Assembly: GCF_005080685.1 (NCBI RefSeq)
Contig: NZ_CP039371.1
Span: 2,914,001-2,978,000 of the forward strand
Direction: 5' to 3'
Source of the DNA: Pseudomonas putida
Lineage (GTDB): Bacteria; Pseudomonadota; Gammaproteobacteria; Pseudomonadales; Pseudomonadaceae
Length of the DNA: 64,000 nucleotides
Under the pieces are notes generated by a model that saw only the letters and a program-made list of their open reading frames with translations, was not told the origin of the DNA and did no database searches. The position numbers and the translations under genes were made by a program. Shown here piece after piece: positions 30,078 through 38,906 of the stretch (positions within the stretch are counted from its first letter, which is position 1; every line of letters begins with the position of its first letter).

Positions 30078-30956
30078 TCAAAGGCTGATCCCCTTCAAAC
30101 ACTCCACCAACCGCAATGCCGCCGGCGACAGGCTGCTCTCGCTGCGGGTGATCACCCCCAGCTCCCGTTCCAGGCCAGGCTCGGGCAGATACCTACGTAC
30201 CAGGCGCCGCTCTCCGTCATCCGCCGACTCCGGCAGTAACGCGATACCCAAGCCATTGCGCACCAGCGCCAATACCGTGGACATGTAGTTGGCTTCCATG
30301 GCCACCCGCAAGGTCAACCCACGCGCCTGGAAAACCTGCTCGATCTGCGCCCGCACGCTGCTGTCGCGGCCAGTGAGGATCATCGGTTGCCCGTGCAGGT
30401 CGGCAAGGTGCAACTCGCCGCTGGCCAGCGGGTGCCCCGCAGGCACGAACAGGCACAGGCGGTCGTGCAGCAACGGGCTGAAAGACAGCCCATGGCCAAG
30501 CTTGGCGCGCACCCCCAGGCCGAAATCGACATCACCCTCGCGTACCCGCTCGGTGATGCGCTCGGCCACCAGATCACGCAGGCGCACTTCGATGCCGGGG
30601 TAGTGCTGGCGGAACACTGCCAGGCGTTCGGCCAGGGCGCCGGCACACAGCGAGGGCAGGGCGGCCACGCTGATCACGCCACGGCGCACGGCGGCCAGGT
30701 CCTGGCTGGCATTGACGATGTTACCCAGGTCGAGCAGCAGCTTCTCCATCGCCGGCAACGCCTCACGCCCAGCTGCGGTCAGGGCCACATGACGCGGGCT
30801 GCGTTCCAGCAACTCTACGCCCAACCAGCCTTCGAGCTGGCGGATCTGCACGGTCAGCGCCGAGGGCGAGAGGTGCAGGTCGTCGGCAGCGCGGGCGAAG
30901 TTGCCGCGCTGAGCGACGGTGATGAAGGCACGGATGTGTTGCAGGGCATTCTTCAT
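30078..30956 (-). CDS. LysR-type transcriptional regulator
   Basis: 292 residues from MKNALQHIRAFITVAQ. N-terminal helix-turn-helix near 15-60 (FARAADDLHLSPSALTVQIR) and a substrate-binding domain beyond 90. It is divergent from the CitMHS transporter/AtuA genes with a 102-base gap containing a 14-base palindrome, so it very likely controls them. The effector is unknown; presumably the organic acid imported. Confidence 0.88.
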   Translation of the reverse strand: MKNALQHIRAFITVAQRGNFARAADDLHLSPSALTVQIRQLEGWLGVELLERSPRHVALTAAGREALPAMEKLLLDLGNIVNASQDLAAVRRGVISVAALPSLCAGALAERLAVFRQHYPGIEVRLRDLVAERITERVREGDVDFGLGVRAKLGHGLSFSPLLHDRLCLFVPAGHPLASGELHLADLHGQPMILTGRDSSVRAQIEQVFQARGLTLRVAMEANYMSTVLALVRNGLGIALLPESADDGERRLVRRYLPEPGLERELGVITRSESSLSPAALRLVECLKGISL

Positions 30957-30982
30957 TTTGTTTTTTCGAACGTGATCGTCGT

Positions 30983-30996
30983 TAAATTGCAATTTA
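30983..30996. promoter_or_regulatory. AT-rich palindrome, candidate LysR operator
   Basis: Perfect 14-base palindrome TAAATTGCAATTTA in the short divergent region between the LysR gene and the CitMHS transporter. It fits the T-N(11-12)-A form of LysR recognition sites and stands out in a GC-rich setting. Confidence 0.5.
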
Positions 30997-31058
30997 CACG
31001 TAAGCCAGCCGTTCCCGATACTCCAGCCAACAACAAAAAACACAAGCTGGAGTCGCCC

Positions 31059-32348
31059 ATGCTCGCCCTATACGGCGTCATTACCATTCTGTCTCTGCTC
31101 GTTGCAGTCATGAGCAAACGCATTTCACCGCTGGTAGCGCTGATCGCCTTTCCCGTAATCGCTGCCCTGGTGGCCGGCTTCGGCCTGCAGACCAGTGGAT
31201 TCATCCTCACCGGCATCAAGAATGTCGCCCCAGTGGTGGGCATGTTCATTTTCGCCATCCTGTTCTTCGGCGTGATGACCGACGCCGGTATGCTCGACCC
31301 GATCATCGACCGCATCCTGCGTGCCGTCGGCACTCGGCCCACGCGTATCGTCTGCGGTACCGCGCTGCTGGCCCTACTGGTGCACCTCGACGGTTCGGGC
31401 GCGGTTACCTTCCTGGTCACAGTGCCGGCAATGCTGCCGTTGTATACCCGCCTGGGCATCGACCGCCGTGTATTGGCCTGCGTCGCGGCGATGGCCGCCG
31501 GGGTCAATTTCCTGCCTTGGACCGGCCCGGTGCTGCGCTCCTCCGCTGCCCTGCACGTGCCGGTGGCGGACTTGTTCCAACCCTTGATCCCGGTGCAAGT
31601 GGTGGGCCTGGCGTTCGTCTTCGCCTGCGCCTGGTGGCTGGGCCGGCGTGAGGAAAAACGCCTGGGGCTGATGGCCGGCAGTGATGTCGCCGCGCCGCAG
31701 CGGGTACTGAGCGCCGAGGAACAGGCCTTGCGCCGCCCGCGCATGTTCTGGCCGAACCTGTTGCTGACCGTGCTGGTGATGGCCGTGATGATCGCCGGGT
31801 GGGTCGATCCGGTGGTGATGTTCATGCTCGGCACCGTGGCGGCGCTGTGCCTGAACTACCCCCGCGTCGACCATCAGCGCGAACGCATCGATGCCCACGC
31901 CAAGACCGCGCTGACCATGGCCAGCATCCTCCTGGCTGCAGGTGTGTTCACCGGCATCATGCAGGGCACCGGCATGCTCAAGGCCATGGCCGAGGTAGCT
32001 GTGCAGCAGATCCCGCCAGGGCACGGCAAGCTGATCCCGGCGCTGGTGGGCTTCGTGTCGATGCCCTTGAGCCTGCTGTTCGACCCCGATTCGTTCTACT
32101 TCGGGGTGATGCCGGTGATCGCCGAAGTCGGCCGCTCGCTCGGCGTGGACCCGGTACAGGTGGCCCAGGCTTCGCTGTTGGGCGTGCACACCACCGGCTT
32201 CCCGGTCAGCCCGCTGACCCCTGCGACCTTCCTGCTGGTTGGCCTGTGCAAGCTGGAGCTGGCCGACCACCAACGTTTCACCCTGCCATTACTGTTTGCC
32301 GCGTCGGTGCTGATGACCCTGACCGCGCTGGCACTGGGAGTATTCTGA
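31059..32348 (+). CDS. CitMHS family transporter
   Basis: 429 residues, hydrophobic with about 11-12 membrane segments. The family (Bacillus CitM) exchanges metal-citrate complexes or related carboxylates with protons. Starts MLALYGVITILSLLV; GGAG lies seven bases upstream. HLDGSGAVTFLVTVPAM and LFDPDSFYFGVMPVI are conserved pore-region motifs. Followed two bases later by an AtuA-like gene, so its substrate is probably the acid handled by that pair. Citrate itself is not proven. Confidence 0.85.
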   Translation: MLALYGVITILSLLVAVMSKRISPLVALIAFPVIAALVAGFGLQTSGFILTGIKNVAPVVGMFIFAILFFGVMTDAGMLDPIIDRILRAVGTRPTRIVCGTALLALLVHLDGSGAVTFLVTVPAMLPLYTRLGIDRRVLACVAAMAAGVNFLPWTGPVLRSSAALHVPVADLFQPLIPVQVVGLAFVFACAWWLGRREEKRLGLMAGSDVAAPQRVLSAEEQALRRPRMFWPNLLLTVLVMAVMIAGWVDPVVMFMLGTVAALCLNYPRVDHQRERIDAHAKTALTMASILLAAGVFTGIMQGTGMLKAMAEVAVQQIPPGHGKLIPALVGFVSMPLSLLFDPDSFYFGVMPVIAEVGRSLGVDPVQVAQASLLGVHTTGFPVSPLTPATFLLVGLCKLELADHQRFTLPLLFAASVLMTLTALALGVF

Positions 32349-32350
32349 AG

Positions 32351-33697
32351 ATGAACACCCTGCGCATCGGCGCCGGCGCCGGTTACTCCGGCGACCGTGT
32401 GGAGCCTGCCGTCGAACTGGCCCGTGACGGCCAACTGGATTATCTGATTTTCGAATGCCTGGCCGAGCGGACCATCGCCTTGGCGCAGCAGGCGCGCCTG
32501 GCCGACCCCGAGGCCGGATTCGACCCCTTGCTGGCCACGCGCATGCGTGCAGTGCTGCCCTTCGTTCGCCAGGGTGGCCGGCGGCTGCGCATCATCAGCA
32601 ACATGGGCGCCGCCAACCCTCGCGGTGCCGCGCGCCAGGTGCTGGCCATCGCCGCCGAGCTCGGCCTAGGTGGGCTCAAAGTGGCGGCGGTGGAGGGCGA
32701 CGATGTGCTCGCCGTACTGCGCGAGCACCCACACTGGCAACTGGACAATGGCCTGAGCGTGGCGGCCCTGGGCGAACGCATGGTTTCGGCCAATGCCTAC
32801 CTTGGGGTCGAAGGCATTCTCCAGGCGCTGGCCCAGGATGCCGATGTGGTGATCACCGGGCGCGTCGCCGACCCTTCGTTATTCCTCGCGCCACAGCTGC
32901 ATGCCTTCGGCTGGGCGGCGGACGATTGGCTGCGCCGTGGCCGTGGCACGCTCACCGGGCATTTGCTCGAATGCGCAGGGCAAGTCAGCGGCGGCTATTT
33001 CGCCGACCCCGGCGTGAAGGATGTGCCAGATCTCGCACGGCTGGGCTTTCCGCTCGCCGAGATCGATGCCGATGGCCAGGCACGTATCACCAAGGTCGCC
33101 GGCAGTGGCGGGCGCATCGATGTGGCGACCTGCACCGAGCAGTTGCTGTACGAGGTGCACGACCCGCGCTGCTACCTGACGCCCGATGTGGTGGCGGACT
33201 TTTCCGGCGTGCACTTTGCCTTGCAGGGCGCGGACTCGGTAGCGGTCAGCGGCGCCACCGGGACTCAGCGCCCCGAGCAACTGAAAGTGACCGTTGGCTA
33301 CCGCGACGGCTGGATCGGCGAAGGGCAGATTTCCTATGGCGGCCCCAATGCGCTGGCCCGGGCGCGCCTGGCCGGGCAGATCGTCGAGCAACGGCTGGCC
33401 TTGACCGGCGTGCCGGTCGAGGAGCTGCGTTGTGAACTGATGGGCGTCGATTCGCTGCACGGCAGTGATTTCTGCCAGCCTGGCGAGCCTTGGGAGGTGC
33501 GTTTGCGTGTGGCCGGTCGCTGCGCCACGCGGGCGGCAGCCCAGGCCTTGGCCAACGAAGTGGAGACCTTGTACACCAACGGCCCGGCCGGTGGCGGTGG
33601 CGCCACCCGCCAGGTACGCGAAGTGCTGGCGGTAGCGAGCCTGTACCTGCCGCGTGAGTTCGCCATTGCCCAAGTCCATCTGGAGGTCTGCCCATGA
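32351..33697 (+). CDS. AtuA-type (DUF1446) protein
   Basis: 448 residues. DUF1446/AtuA proteins take part in acyclic terpene utilisation in some pseudomonads, but the biochemical step is unknown. LRIGAGAGYSGDRVEPAVELA at the start and RIISNMGAANPRGAARQ, VITGRVADPSLFLAP and HLLECAGQVSGGYFADPG are family motifs. Full-length AtuA carries an extra C-terminal region; here that region is encoded by the separate next gene. Together with a carboxylate transporter it suggests catabolism of a hydroxylated acid rather than terpenes (inference). Confidence 0.85.
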   Translation: MNTLRIGAGAGYSGDRVEPAVELARDGQLDYLIFECLAERTIALAQQARLADPEAGFDPLLATRMRAVLPFVRQGGRRLRIISNMGAANPRGAARQVLAIAAELGLGGLKVAAVEGDDVLAVLREHPHWQLDNGLSVAALGERMVSANAYLGVEGILQALAQDADVVITGRVADPSLFLAPQLHAFGWAADDWLRRGRGTLTGHLLECAGQVSGGYFADPGVKDVPDLARLGFPLAEIDADGQARITKVAGSGGRIDVATCTEQLLYEVHDPRCYLTPDVVADFSGVHFALQGADSVAVSGATGTQRPEQLKVTVGYRDGWIGEGQISYGGPNALARARLAGQIVEQRLALTGVPVEELRCELMGVDSLHGSDFCQPGEPWEVRLRVAGRCATRAAAQALANEVETLYTNGPAGGGGATRQVREVLAVASLYLPREFAIAQVHLEVCP

Positions 33698-34014
33698 CCG
33701 TTGCCTTGCATGAAATTGCCCACACCCGAACCGGGGACAAGGGTGATACCTCGAATATTTCCTTGGTTGCCTATCGCACGGAGGACTATGCCGTGCTGTT
33801 GCGTGAGGTCACGGCGGAGAAGGTCGAGGCCTGGTTCGCCCATTTGCGCGATGCCGATGCAGGGCCGGTACGGCGCTACGAGATGCCGCAGTTGCAGGCG
33901 CTGAACTTCGTGTTGCCGGGGCTGCTGCGCGGTGGCGTGACGCGGTCGCTGGCCCTGGATGCACATGGCAAGTGCCTGGGGGCGGCTGTGTTGCGGATGC
34001 AGGTGCAGCGCTAG
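33694..34014 (+). CDS. AtuA C-terminal-domain-like small protein
   Basis: 106 residues. ALHEIAHTRTGDKGDTSNISLVAY is the conserved opening of the domain usually fused to the C-terminus of AtuA. The ATG overlaps the previous stop (ATGA), so the two are made together and likely form a complex equal to one fused AtuA. Cytoplasmic; function unknown. Confidence 0.82.
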   Translation: MTVALHEIAHTRTGDKGDTSNISLVAYRTEDYAVLLREVTAEKVEAWFAHLRDADAGPVRRYEMPQLQALNFVLPGLLRGGVTRSLALDAHGKCLGAAVLRMQVQR

Positions 34015-34027
34015 GCGGGGGATTGTC

Positions 34028-34141
34028 AGGGCCGCTGCGCGGCCCTATCGCGACACAAGGCCGCTCCCACAAGGTCTCAGGAACAGCGCAAAACCTGTTG
34101 TGGGAGCGGCCTTGTGTCGCGATAGGGGCGCAAAGCGCCCC
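34028..34141. repeat. Long inverted repeat with GCCGCTCCCACAAGG units
   Basis: TATCGCGACACAAGGCCGCTCCCACAA near 34046-34072 faces its reverse complement near 34098-34124; short flanking hairpins (GGGCCGCTGCGCGGCCC, GGGGCGCAAAGCGCCCC) cap it. Placed between convergent genes, it is a REP-like doublet that probably terminates both. Confidence 0.8.
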
Positions 34142-34146
34142 CACTG

Positions 34147-36267
34147 TCAGAACTGGTATTCCAGCCCAGCCCCCGCATACCAGGACCGCCCCGGCGCGGC
34201 CTCGTAATAGCGCCCATTGCTGTCCCCGACGATCACCGAGCCGACGTACTGGCGATCCAGCAGGTTGTCCAGCCGCACCAACTGGTGGAAGGTCCACGGC
34301 CCGTAGTGCTGCTCGAAGCGGGTACGCCAGTTGAACACGGCATAGCTGGGCGCGACATGCTGGTCATTGGTGTCCTCGACATAGACTTTGCTCCGGTACT
34401 GCCCCTCCAGCCCCATGCTGACGCCGTCGCGCGGCTTCCACACCAACTCGCCGAACAAGCTGCTCTGCGGCACGCCTGGCAGGTGGTTGCCCTTGTCGAT
34501 GGTCGTCGTGCCCTGGTTGAAGTCTTCGTCATAGGTGGCATCGAGCACGGTATAGGCGAGGTTGGCCTGCCACTGTGCGTTCAACTCACGCTGTACGCTC
34601 AGTTCGAAACCGCGGCGCAGCGTCTTGCCGGCGTTGCGATAGCTGGTGCGCCCACCTTCCGAGGCAACGACGACGATCTCGTCCTTGGTGCGGATCTCGA
34701 AGATCGCGGCGTTGATCCGGGTGCGTTCATCCGGGCGCGCCTTCAGGCCCAGCTCGTACTGGGTGCTGGTGGCTGGATCCAGGCCGAAGTTGAAGCCCTC
34801 CACCGCGCCCGGGGCATAGGCCATCTCGGCCTGGGTCGGGGTCTCGAAAGCCTTGCCGGCACTGACGTAGCCGTGCAGGTCCGGCGTGAAGGCGTACATC
34901 ACCGACAAGGTCGGCGTGGTGCGCTGGTATTTCTTCGAACCACTGGAGTCGCCGTTGGCCAGGTAGTGGTCGTCGACCTCCATCTTCATGGTGCTATGAC
35001 GCAGGCCCGCGTCCACCGTCCAGCGGTCCAGCTCCCAGTGGGCCTGGATATAAGGGTCGAGGCTGGTGGCGGTGTCCTTTTCCTTGCGTCGCAACTCGCC
35101 CTTGACGCCCAGAGTGTCGCCGCTGAAGTTCTGGTAGCCGCGACGGTCGTCGGTGCTGCGGTCGTAGTCGGCGCCGACGGTCACGGTGAGGTTGCCGGGC
35201 GCGGCGGTGATGGGCTGGATCCAGCGCAACGTGCCGCCGTGGAATTCACGGTCGAAGTCGACCACGCCACCGCCACGTTCGTTGGCGGGATTGGGCGAAC
35301 CGGAGGCGGTAAACCTCGGAATCGATAGATACTGAATTACGCTGCGCTTGCCGCCATAAAGGTTGAACTGGAGAGTTGCATCACCAAACGCGCGCTCGTA
35401 GTTCATGCCCAACTGCTGGTGATGAATGCTCTTGCGTGTGTTGTACTCCTCGGCTCGCTCGGACACCGACCTCGGGTCATGCTTGTACGCCTCCCACGTT
35501 TGCCCAAGCGGATCCTCAGTGCCGTTCTGTTCCAGCGTACTGAGGATCAGCGCCAGGCGGCTGTCCTCGTCGGGCCGCACGTGCACCTTGGCGAAGGTCT
35601 GGTCGCGGCGGGCGGAGCTATGGTCGCGGTAGCCATCGGTGTCCATCCGCGAGGCGTCTACCAGGAAGCCGGCCTTATCGTCGCCGCCCTCGCTGTAGAC
35701 GTGGTTCTTGTTGAAACCATCGCTGCCGAAGGTGGTTTCGGCCCCCACCTTCGGTGGCCCGGCGCCATCGCGGGAAAACATCTGGATGACGCCGCCGGCA
35801 TTGCTGCCGTAGATGGCCGAGGCCGGGCCGCGCAAGACTTCGATGCGGTCGGCCACATCCAGGTTCAAGGTGGCGGCCTGGCCTTGACCGTCCGGCGTAC
35901 TGGCCGGGATCCCATCGCTGAGCAATTTGATGCCGCGCACGCCGAATGCCGAGCGGGCGCCGTAGCCCCGCGAGGATATCTGCAGGTCCTGGGCATAGTT
36001 CTGGCGGTTTTGCACCACCAACCCCGGTACCCGGTTGAGCGCTTCCGACAGGTTCACGCCCAACTGGCCATCGGCGATCTGCGCTCGGTCGACCGTGTCG
36101 ATCGAGTACGGCAGGTCAAAGGTCGGGTTGGGCACATAGGTGCCGGTGATCACCACCGGCTCCAGCAACTGGAAACTGCCGGGAGCCTCGGCCTGTGCCA
36201 GGGAGCACAGGCCGAGGCCCGGGAGCAGGGCGGTCAGCGCCTTGCGGCGAAAAAAGGTAGCGGGCAT
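34147..36267 (-). CDS. TonB-dependent outer-membrane receptor
   Basis: 706 residues with a signal peptide ending near AQAEA (about 26). The TonB box PVVITGTYVP follows, then the plug domain (about 50-160) with LRGPASAIYGSNAGGVI, and a beta-barrel ending in EYQF with the terminal Phe. LNRVPGLVVQNRQNYAQDLQISSRG fits siderophore or metallophore receptors. The ligand cannot be named from sequence. It begins 39 bases after a RidA-family gene on the same strand. Confidence 0.9.
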   Translation of the reverse strand: MPATFFRRKALTALLPGLGLCSLAQAEAPGSFQLLEPVVITGTYVPNPTFDLPYSIDTVDRAQIADGQLGVNLSEALNRVPGLVVQNRQNYAQDLQISSRGYGARSAFGVRGIKLLSDGIPASTPDGQGQAATLNLDVADRIEVLRGPASAIYGSNAGGVIQMFSRDGAGPPKVGAETTFGSDGFNKNHVYSEGGDDKAGFLVDASRMDTDGYRDHSSARRDQTFAKVHVRPDEDSRLALILSTLEQNGTEDPLGQTWEAYKHDPRSVSERAEEYNTRKSIHHQQLGMNYERAFGDATLQFNLYGGKRSVIQYLSIPRFTASGSPNPANERGGGVVDFDREFHGGTLRWIQPITAAPGNLTVTVGADYDRSTDDRRGYQNFSGDTLGVKGELRRKEKDTATSLDPYIQAHWELDRWTVDAGLRHSTMKMEVDDHYLANGDSSGSKKYQRTTPTLSVMYAFTPDLHGYVSAGKAFETPTQAEMAYAPGAVEGFNFGLDPATSTQYELGLKARPDERTRINAAIFEIRTKDEIVVVASEGGRTSYRNAGKTLRRGFELSVQRELNAQWQANLAYTVLDATYDEDFNQGTTTIDKGNHLPGVPQSSLFGELVWKPRDGVSMGLEGQYRSKVYVEDTNDQHVAPSYAVFNWRTRFEQHYGPWTFHQLVRLDNLLDRQYVGSVIVGDSNGRYYEAAPGRSWYAGAGLEYQF

Positions 36268-36306
36268 GGGGTAGCGTCCTGCTCGTGCAGCATTCCTGGA
36301 ATCGGC

Positions 36307-36687
36307 TCAGGCCTTGGCAGCCATCGCGGTCACTTCCACGCGCATGCCTTCGTACGCCAGCGAAGCCACGCCAACGGCAGCACGTACTGGCCAGGGTTTG
36401 CTGAAGAAGCGCTGGTAAACCTCGTTGAACGCGGCGCGGTCGGCCATGTCGGTGAGGTAGATGGTCAGGTGCAGCACGCGGTCCATGCTGCTACCGGCCT
36501 TCTCCAGCGCATCCTTGAGGGCCTGCAGGGTGCATTCGCACTGGGTGACGATGTCGCCCAACTCCAGGTTGCCGTCAGCGCGGATCGGCACCTGGGTGGT
36601 GACCAGAATGCCGTTGAATTCGGCGACGTCGGACGAAATGGACTCGGCGTCGGAGTCAGGAGTAAAGGTGATGCCTGCGTTTGCCAT
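36307..36687 (-). CDS. RidA family protein
   Basis: 126 residues, a trimeric YjgF/YER057c/UK114-type protein. Family members hydrolyse reactive enamine/imine intermediates; others have divergent roles. RVLHLTIYLTDMADRAAFNEVY and the late region PVRAAVGVASLAYEGMRVEVTA fit; the arginine of the active site is within VRAAVGV. Divergent from trmK. Immediately upstream of the TonB-dependent receptor, so possibly co-transcribed with it. Confidence 0.88.
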   Translation of the reverse strand: MANAGITFTPDSDAESISSDVAEFNGILVTTQVPIRADGNLELGDIVTQCECTLQALKDALEKAGSSMDRVLHLTIYLTDMADRAAFNEVYQRFFSKPWPVRAAVGVASLAYEGMRVEVTAMAAKA

Positions 36688-36849
36688 AGGTCGTTTTGCC
36701 TTGCGACGTAAGAAAAGTGCAAGCCTACGCGAGCGCAGCGGGTGGGTCGAGCGCAACGGCCGGGCGAAGGTGCCGCTGGGCCATCGAGCATTGTAATGGC
36801 CGGCCCTGGAGGTCAGAATCGCGGCCGATTGTGACGCAAGGGGTTTACG

Positions 36850-37545
36850 TTGAACGAACAGACATTGTCGATGCGTCTGGAGCGGGTGGCGGCGCATGTG
36901 CCGCAGGGCGCGCGCCTGGCCGATATCGGCTCGGACCATGGCTACCTGCCAGTGGCGTTGCGCCTGCGTGGGGTCATCGAGGCAGCAGTGGCGGGTGAAG
37001 TGGCGCAGACGCCATTCGCTTCGGCCCAGCGCACGGTGCGAGAGAACGGCCTGCAGGCTTGCATCAGCGTACGCCTGGCCGATGGCCTGGCGGCCATCGA
37101 GGCGGGTGATCGGATTACCGCCATCACCTTCTGCGGCATGGGCGGCCAGACCATTCGCGATATCCTCGAGCGTGGCCGACAGTCTCTCAACGGCCGCGAG
37201 CGGTTGATCCTGCAGCCCAATGGCGATGAGCGCGAACTGCGTGAATGGCTGGCGGCAAACGGCTACCGCATCGTCAGCGAGGAGCTGCTGCGCGAACACC
37301 GTTTCGATTACGAGATCATCGTCGCCGAGCCTGGCGAGGGGGCAGCCTACAGCGAGCAGGAGCTGTATTTCGGCCCAGTCTTGCTACGCCAGCGCAGCCC
37401 CGCGTTCTTGAACAAATGGCAACGCATGCTGCGTCAGAAACAACAGACCTTGGCTAATTTCAAACGCGCCCGGGAGGCAGTGCCGGAGCACAAGACCCGC
37501 GATTTCGAGCGGCAGGTCAGCTGGATCAGCGAGGTCCTGGCCTGA
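36850..37545 (+). CDS. trmK: tRNA (adenine-N1)-methyltransferase, TrmK family
   Basis: 231 residues from a TTG at 36850, which gives MNEQTLSMRLERVA like homologues; the ATG at 36871 is an alternative. A SAM-dependent methyltransferase that in Bacillus modifies A22 of tRNA. ADIGSDHGYLPVAL near 24-37 binds SAM and FCGMGGQTIRDIL near 96-108 holds the catalytic region. The C-terminal coiled-coil part, rich in Lys/Arg, likely contacts tRNA. Its stop is one base from the convergent next gene. Confidence 0.88.
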   Translation: MNEQTLSMRLERVAAHVPQGARLADIGSDHGYLPVALRLRGVIEAAVAGEVAQTPFASAQRTVRENGLQACISVRLADGLAAIEAGDRITAITFCGMGGQTIRDILERGRQSLNGRERLILQPNGDERELREWLAANGYRIVSEELLREHRFDYEIIVAEPGEGAAYSEQELYFGPVLLRQRSPAFLNKWQRMLRQKQQTLANFKRAREAVPEHKTRDFERQVSWISEVLA

Positions 37546-37546
37546 G

Positions 37547-37810
37547 TTACAGGCGCGAGCAGTTACCCATTTCCTTGTAGGCTATTTCGTGGGTTTCACC
37601 CTGATGGTCGACGTAGACCATGTGCGTGGTGCCCACTTCGCAATCGGCAGCGTTGCTGTCTGGCGTGATGGATACGACCTTGGCGACATCCACCGGCATG
37701 CCGTATTGATAGTTGCTGGTCTCCACTGCCTGGCTGGCGGGTTCGGCAGCGAGTGCAGCGAACGAGGAGAGGGTGGCAGACAGGGCAAGGAAAGCGATCG
37801 AACGTTTCAT
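37547..37810 (-). CDS. DUF2790 family secreted small protein
   Basis: 87 residues with a signal peptide of about 21. The mature part YQYGMPVDVAKVVSITPDSN and CEVGTTHMVYVDHQGETHEIAY matches the Pseudomonas DUF2790 family. Two cysteines (near 57 and 84) may form a disulfide in the periplasm. Divergent from the LysR gene at 37930. GGAG precedes the ATG. Function unknown; some members respond to copper or stress, not shown here. Confidence 0.8.
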   Translation of the reverse strand: MKRSIAFLALSATLSSFAALAAEPASQAVETSNYQYGMPVDVAKVVSITPDSNAADCEVGTTHMVYVDHQGETHEIAYKEMGNCSRL

Positions 37811-37929
37811 GACGGGCTCCTTTTTTTGTGTGTGTCTTATGATGTATTCATTGGTCATCCACAATAAATGGGCTATGCCGTGATAGATTCCTGCCTTTGG
37901 CGTAAGAATAAAACGAGGATTCCAGCCTG

Positions 37930-38862
37930 ATGGATATGTTGCACGCCATGCGCACCTTCGCCCGGGTTATCGAGTGCGGCAGCTTCGCCGCTGCTGCCAA
38001 TGCCCTGGATATCTCTGCGGCGCAGGTTTCCAGGATTGTCGCGGAGCTTGAAAACCAACTTCAGACCCGCTTGCTGCATCGCACCACGCGGCGTTTGCGC
38101 ATGAGCGAGGCGGGGGAGCGATTTCTCGAGCGGGCGCGGCAGATCATGCTGCTGACCGAAGAAGCCGTGGACGAGGCCCGGGGTGCGCACCTGACGCCGC
38201 GCGGGCGCTTGCGTCTGCACTGCCCGCATGGCCTGGGCATGCTGCTGATGCCGCTGGTGGCTGGCTACAACGCCCTGTGCCCCGAGGTGGTGGTGGAGTT
38301 GACGCTGTCGCAGCGCAATCCCGATCCGCTGGCCGAAGGGCATGACGTGGTCATCACGGTGGACGAAGCGCTGCCCGACTCGCAGCTGATTGCCGTGCCG
38401 CTGGGCAATATCTTCAGTATTCCTTGCGCAGCGCCCAGCTATCTGGAGGCCCATGGCGTGCCGGAGCGTCCGCAAGACTTGCACGAGCACCGCTGCCTGC
38501 GCATGGCGTACCCGATGTATGAAGGGGATTGGGTGTTCGCCCAGGGTGTGGACCAGTGCGTGATCGCCCCGCATGACAGCTTCCTGACCAATGTCGCCGA
38601 CGCCATGCTGGTGGCCAGCGAGTTGGGCATGGGCATAGGTCTGTTGCCGTTCTATACCGCCAGCCAGGCCATCGAGCAGGGCCGCTTGCGCCGTTTGCTG
38701 GCGCCGTACCGGCTGCGCGAGAGCATGCTGTATGCGATCTACCCGTCGCGGCATTACCTGGATGCCAAGGTGCGCACCTGGATCGACTACCTCAAGGAAC
38801 AATTACCAGCGCTGTTCAAGGGCCATGAGCAGGTGGTGGACGACGAGCGTTACTGGCGGTAA
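37930..38862 (+). CDS. LysR-type transcriptional regulator
   Basis: 310 residues, opening MDMLHAMRTFARVIECGSFAAAANALDIS, with the winged helix near 10-65 and an effector domain of the CrgA/DsdC-like PBP2 group. It is divergent from the DUF2790 gene by 119 bases of AT-rich sequence and may regulate it or itself. A strong hairpin follows its stop. Confidence 0.88.
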   Translation: MDMLHAMRTFARVIECGSFAAAANALDISAAQVSRIVAELENQLQTRLLHRTTRRLRMSEAGERFLERARQIMLLTEEAVDEARGAHLTPRGRLRLHCPHGLGMLLMPLVAGYNALCPEVVVELTLSQRNPDPLAEGHDVVITVDEALPDSQLIAVPLGNIFSIPCAAPSYLEAHGVPERPQDLHEHRCLRMAYPMYEGDWVFAQGVDQCVIAPHDSFLTNVADAMLVASELGMGIGLLPFYTASQAIEQGRLRRLLAPYRLRESMLYAIYPSRHYLDAKVRTWIDYLKEQLPALFKGHEQVVDDERYWR

Positions 38863-38874
38863 GTGACCGGCGCT

Positions 38875-38903
38875 GTTTGGCACGGGCATGGCCCGTGCCA
38901 AAC
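38875..38903. terminator. Bidirectional terminator
   Basis: Perfect 13-base arms GTTTGGCACGGGC and GCCCGTGCCAAAC around ATG, located between the convergent LysR and YbhB-family genes. The T-rich arm tips (AAAC/GTTT) can serve both strands. Confidence 0.75.
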
Positions 38904-38906
38904 ACG

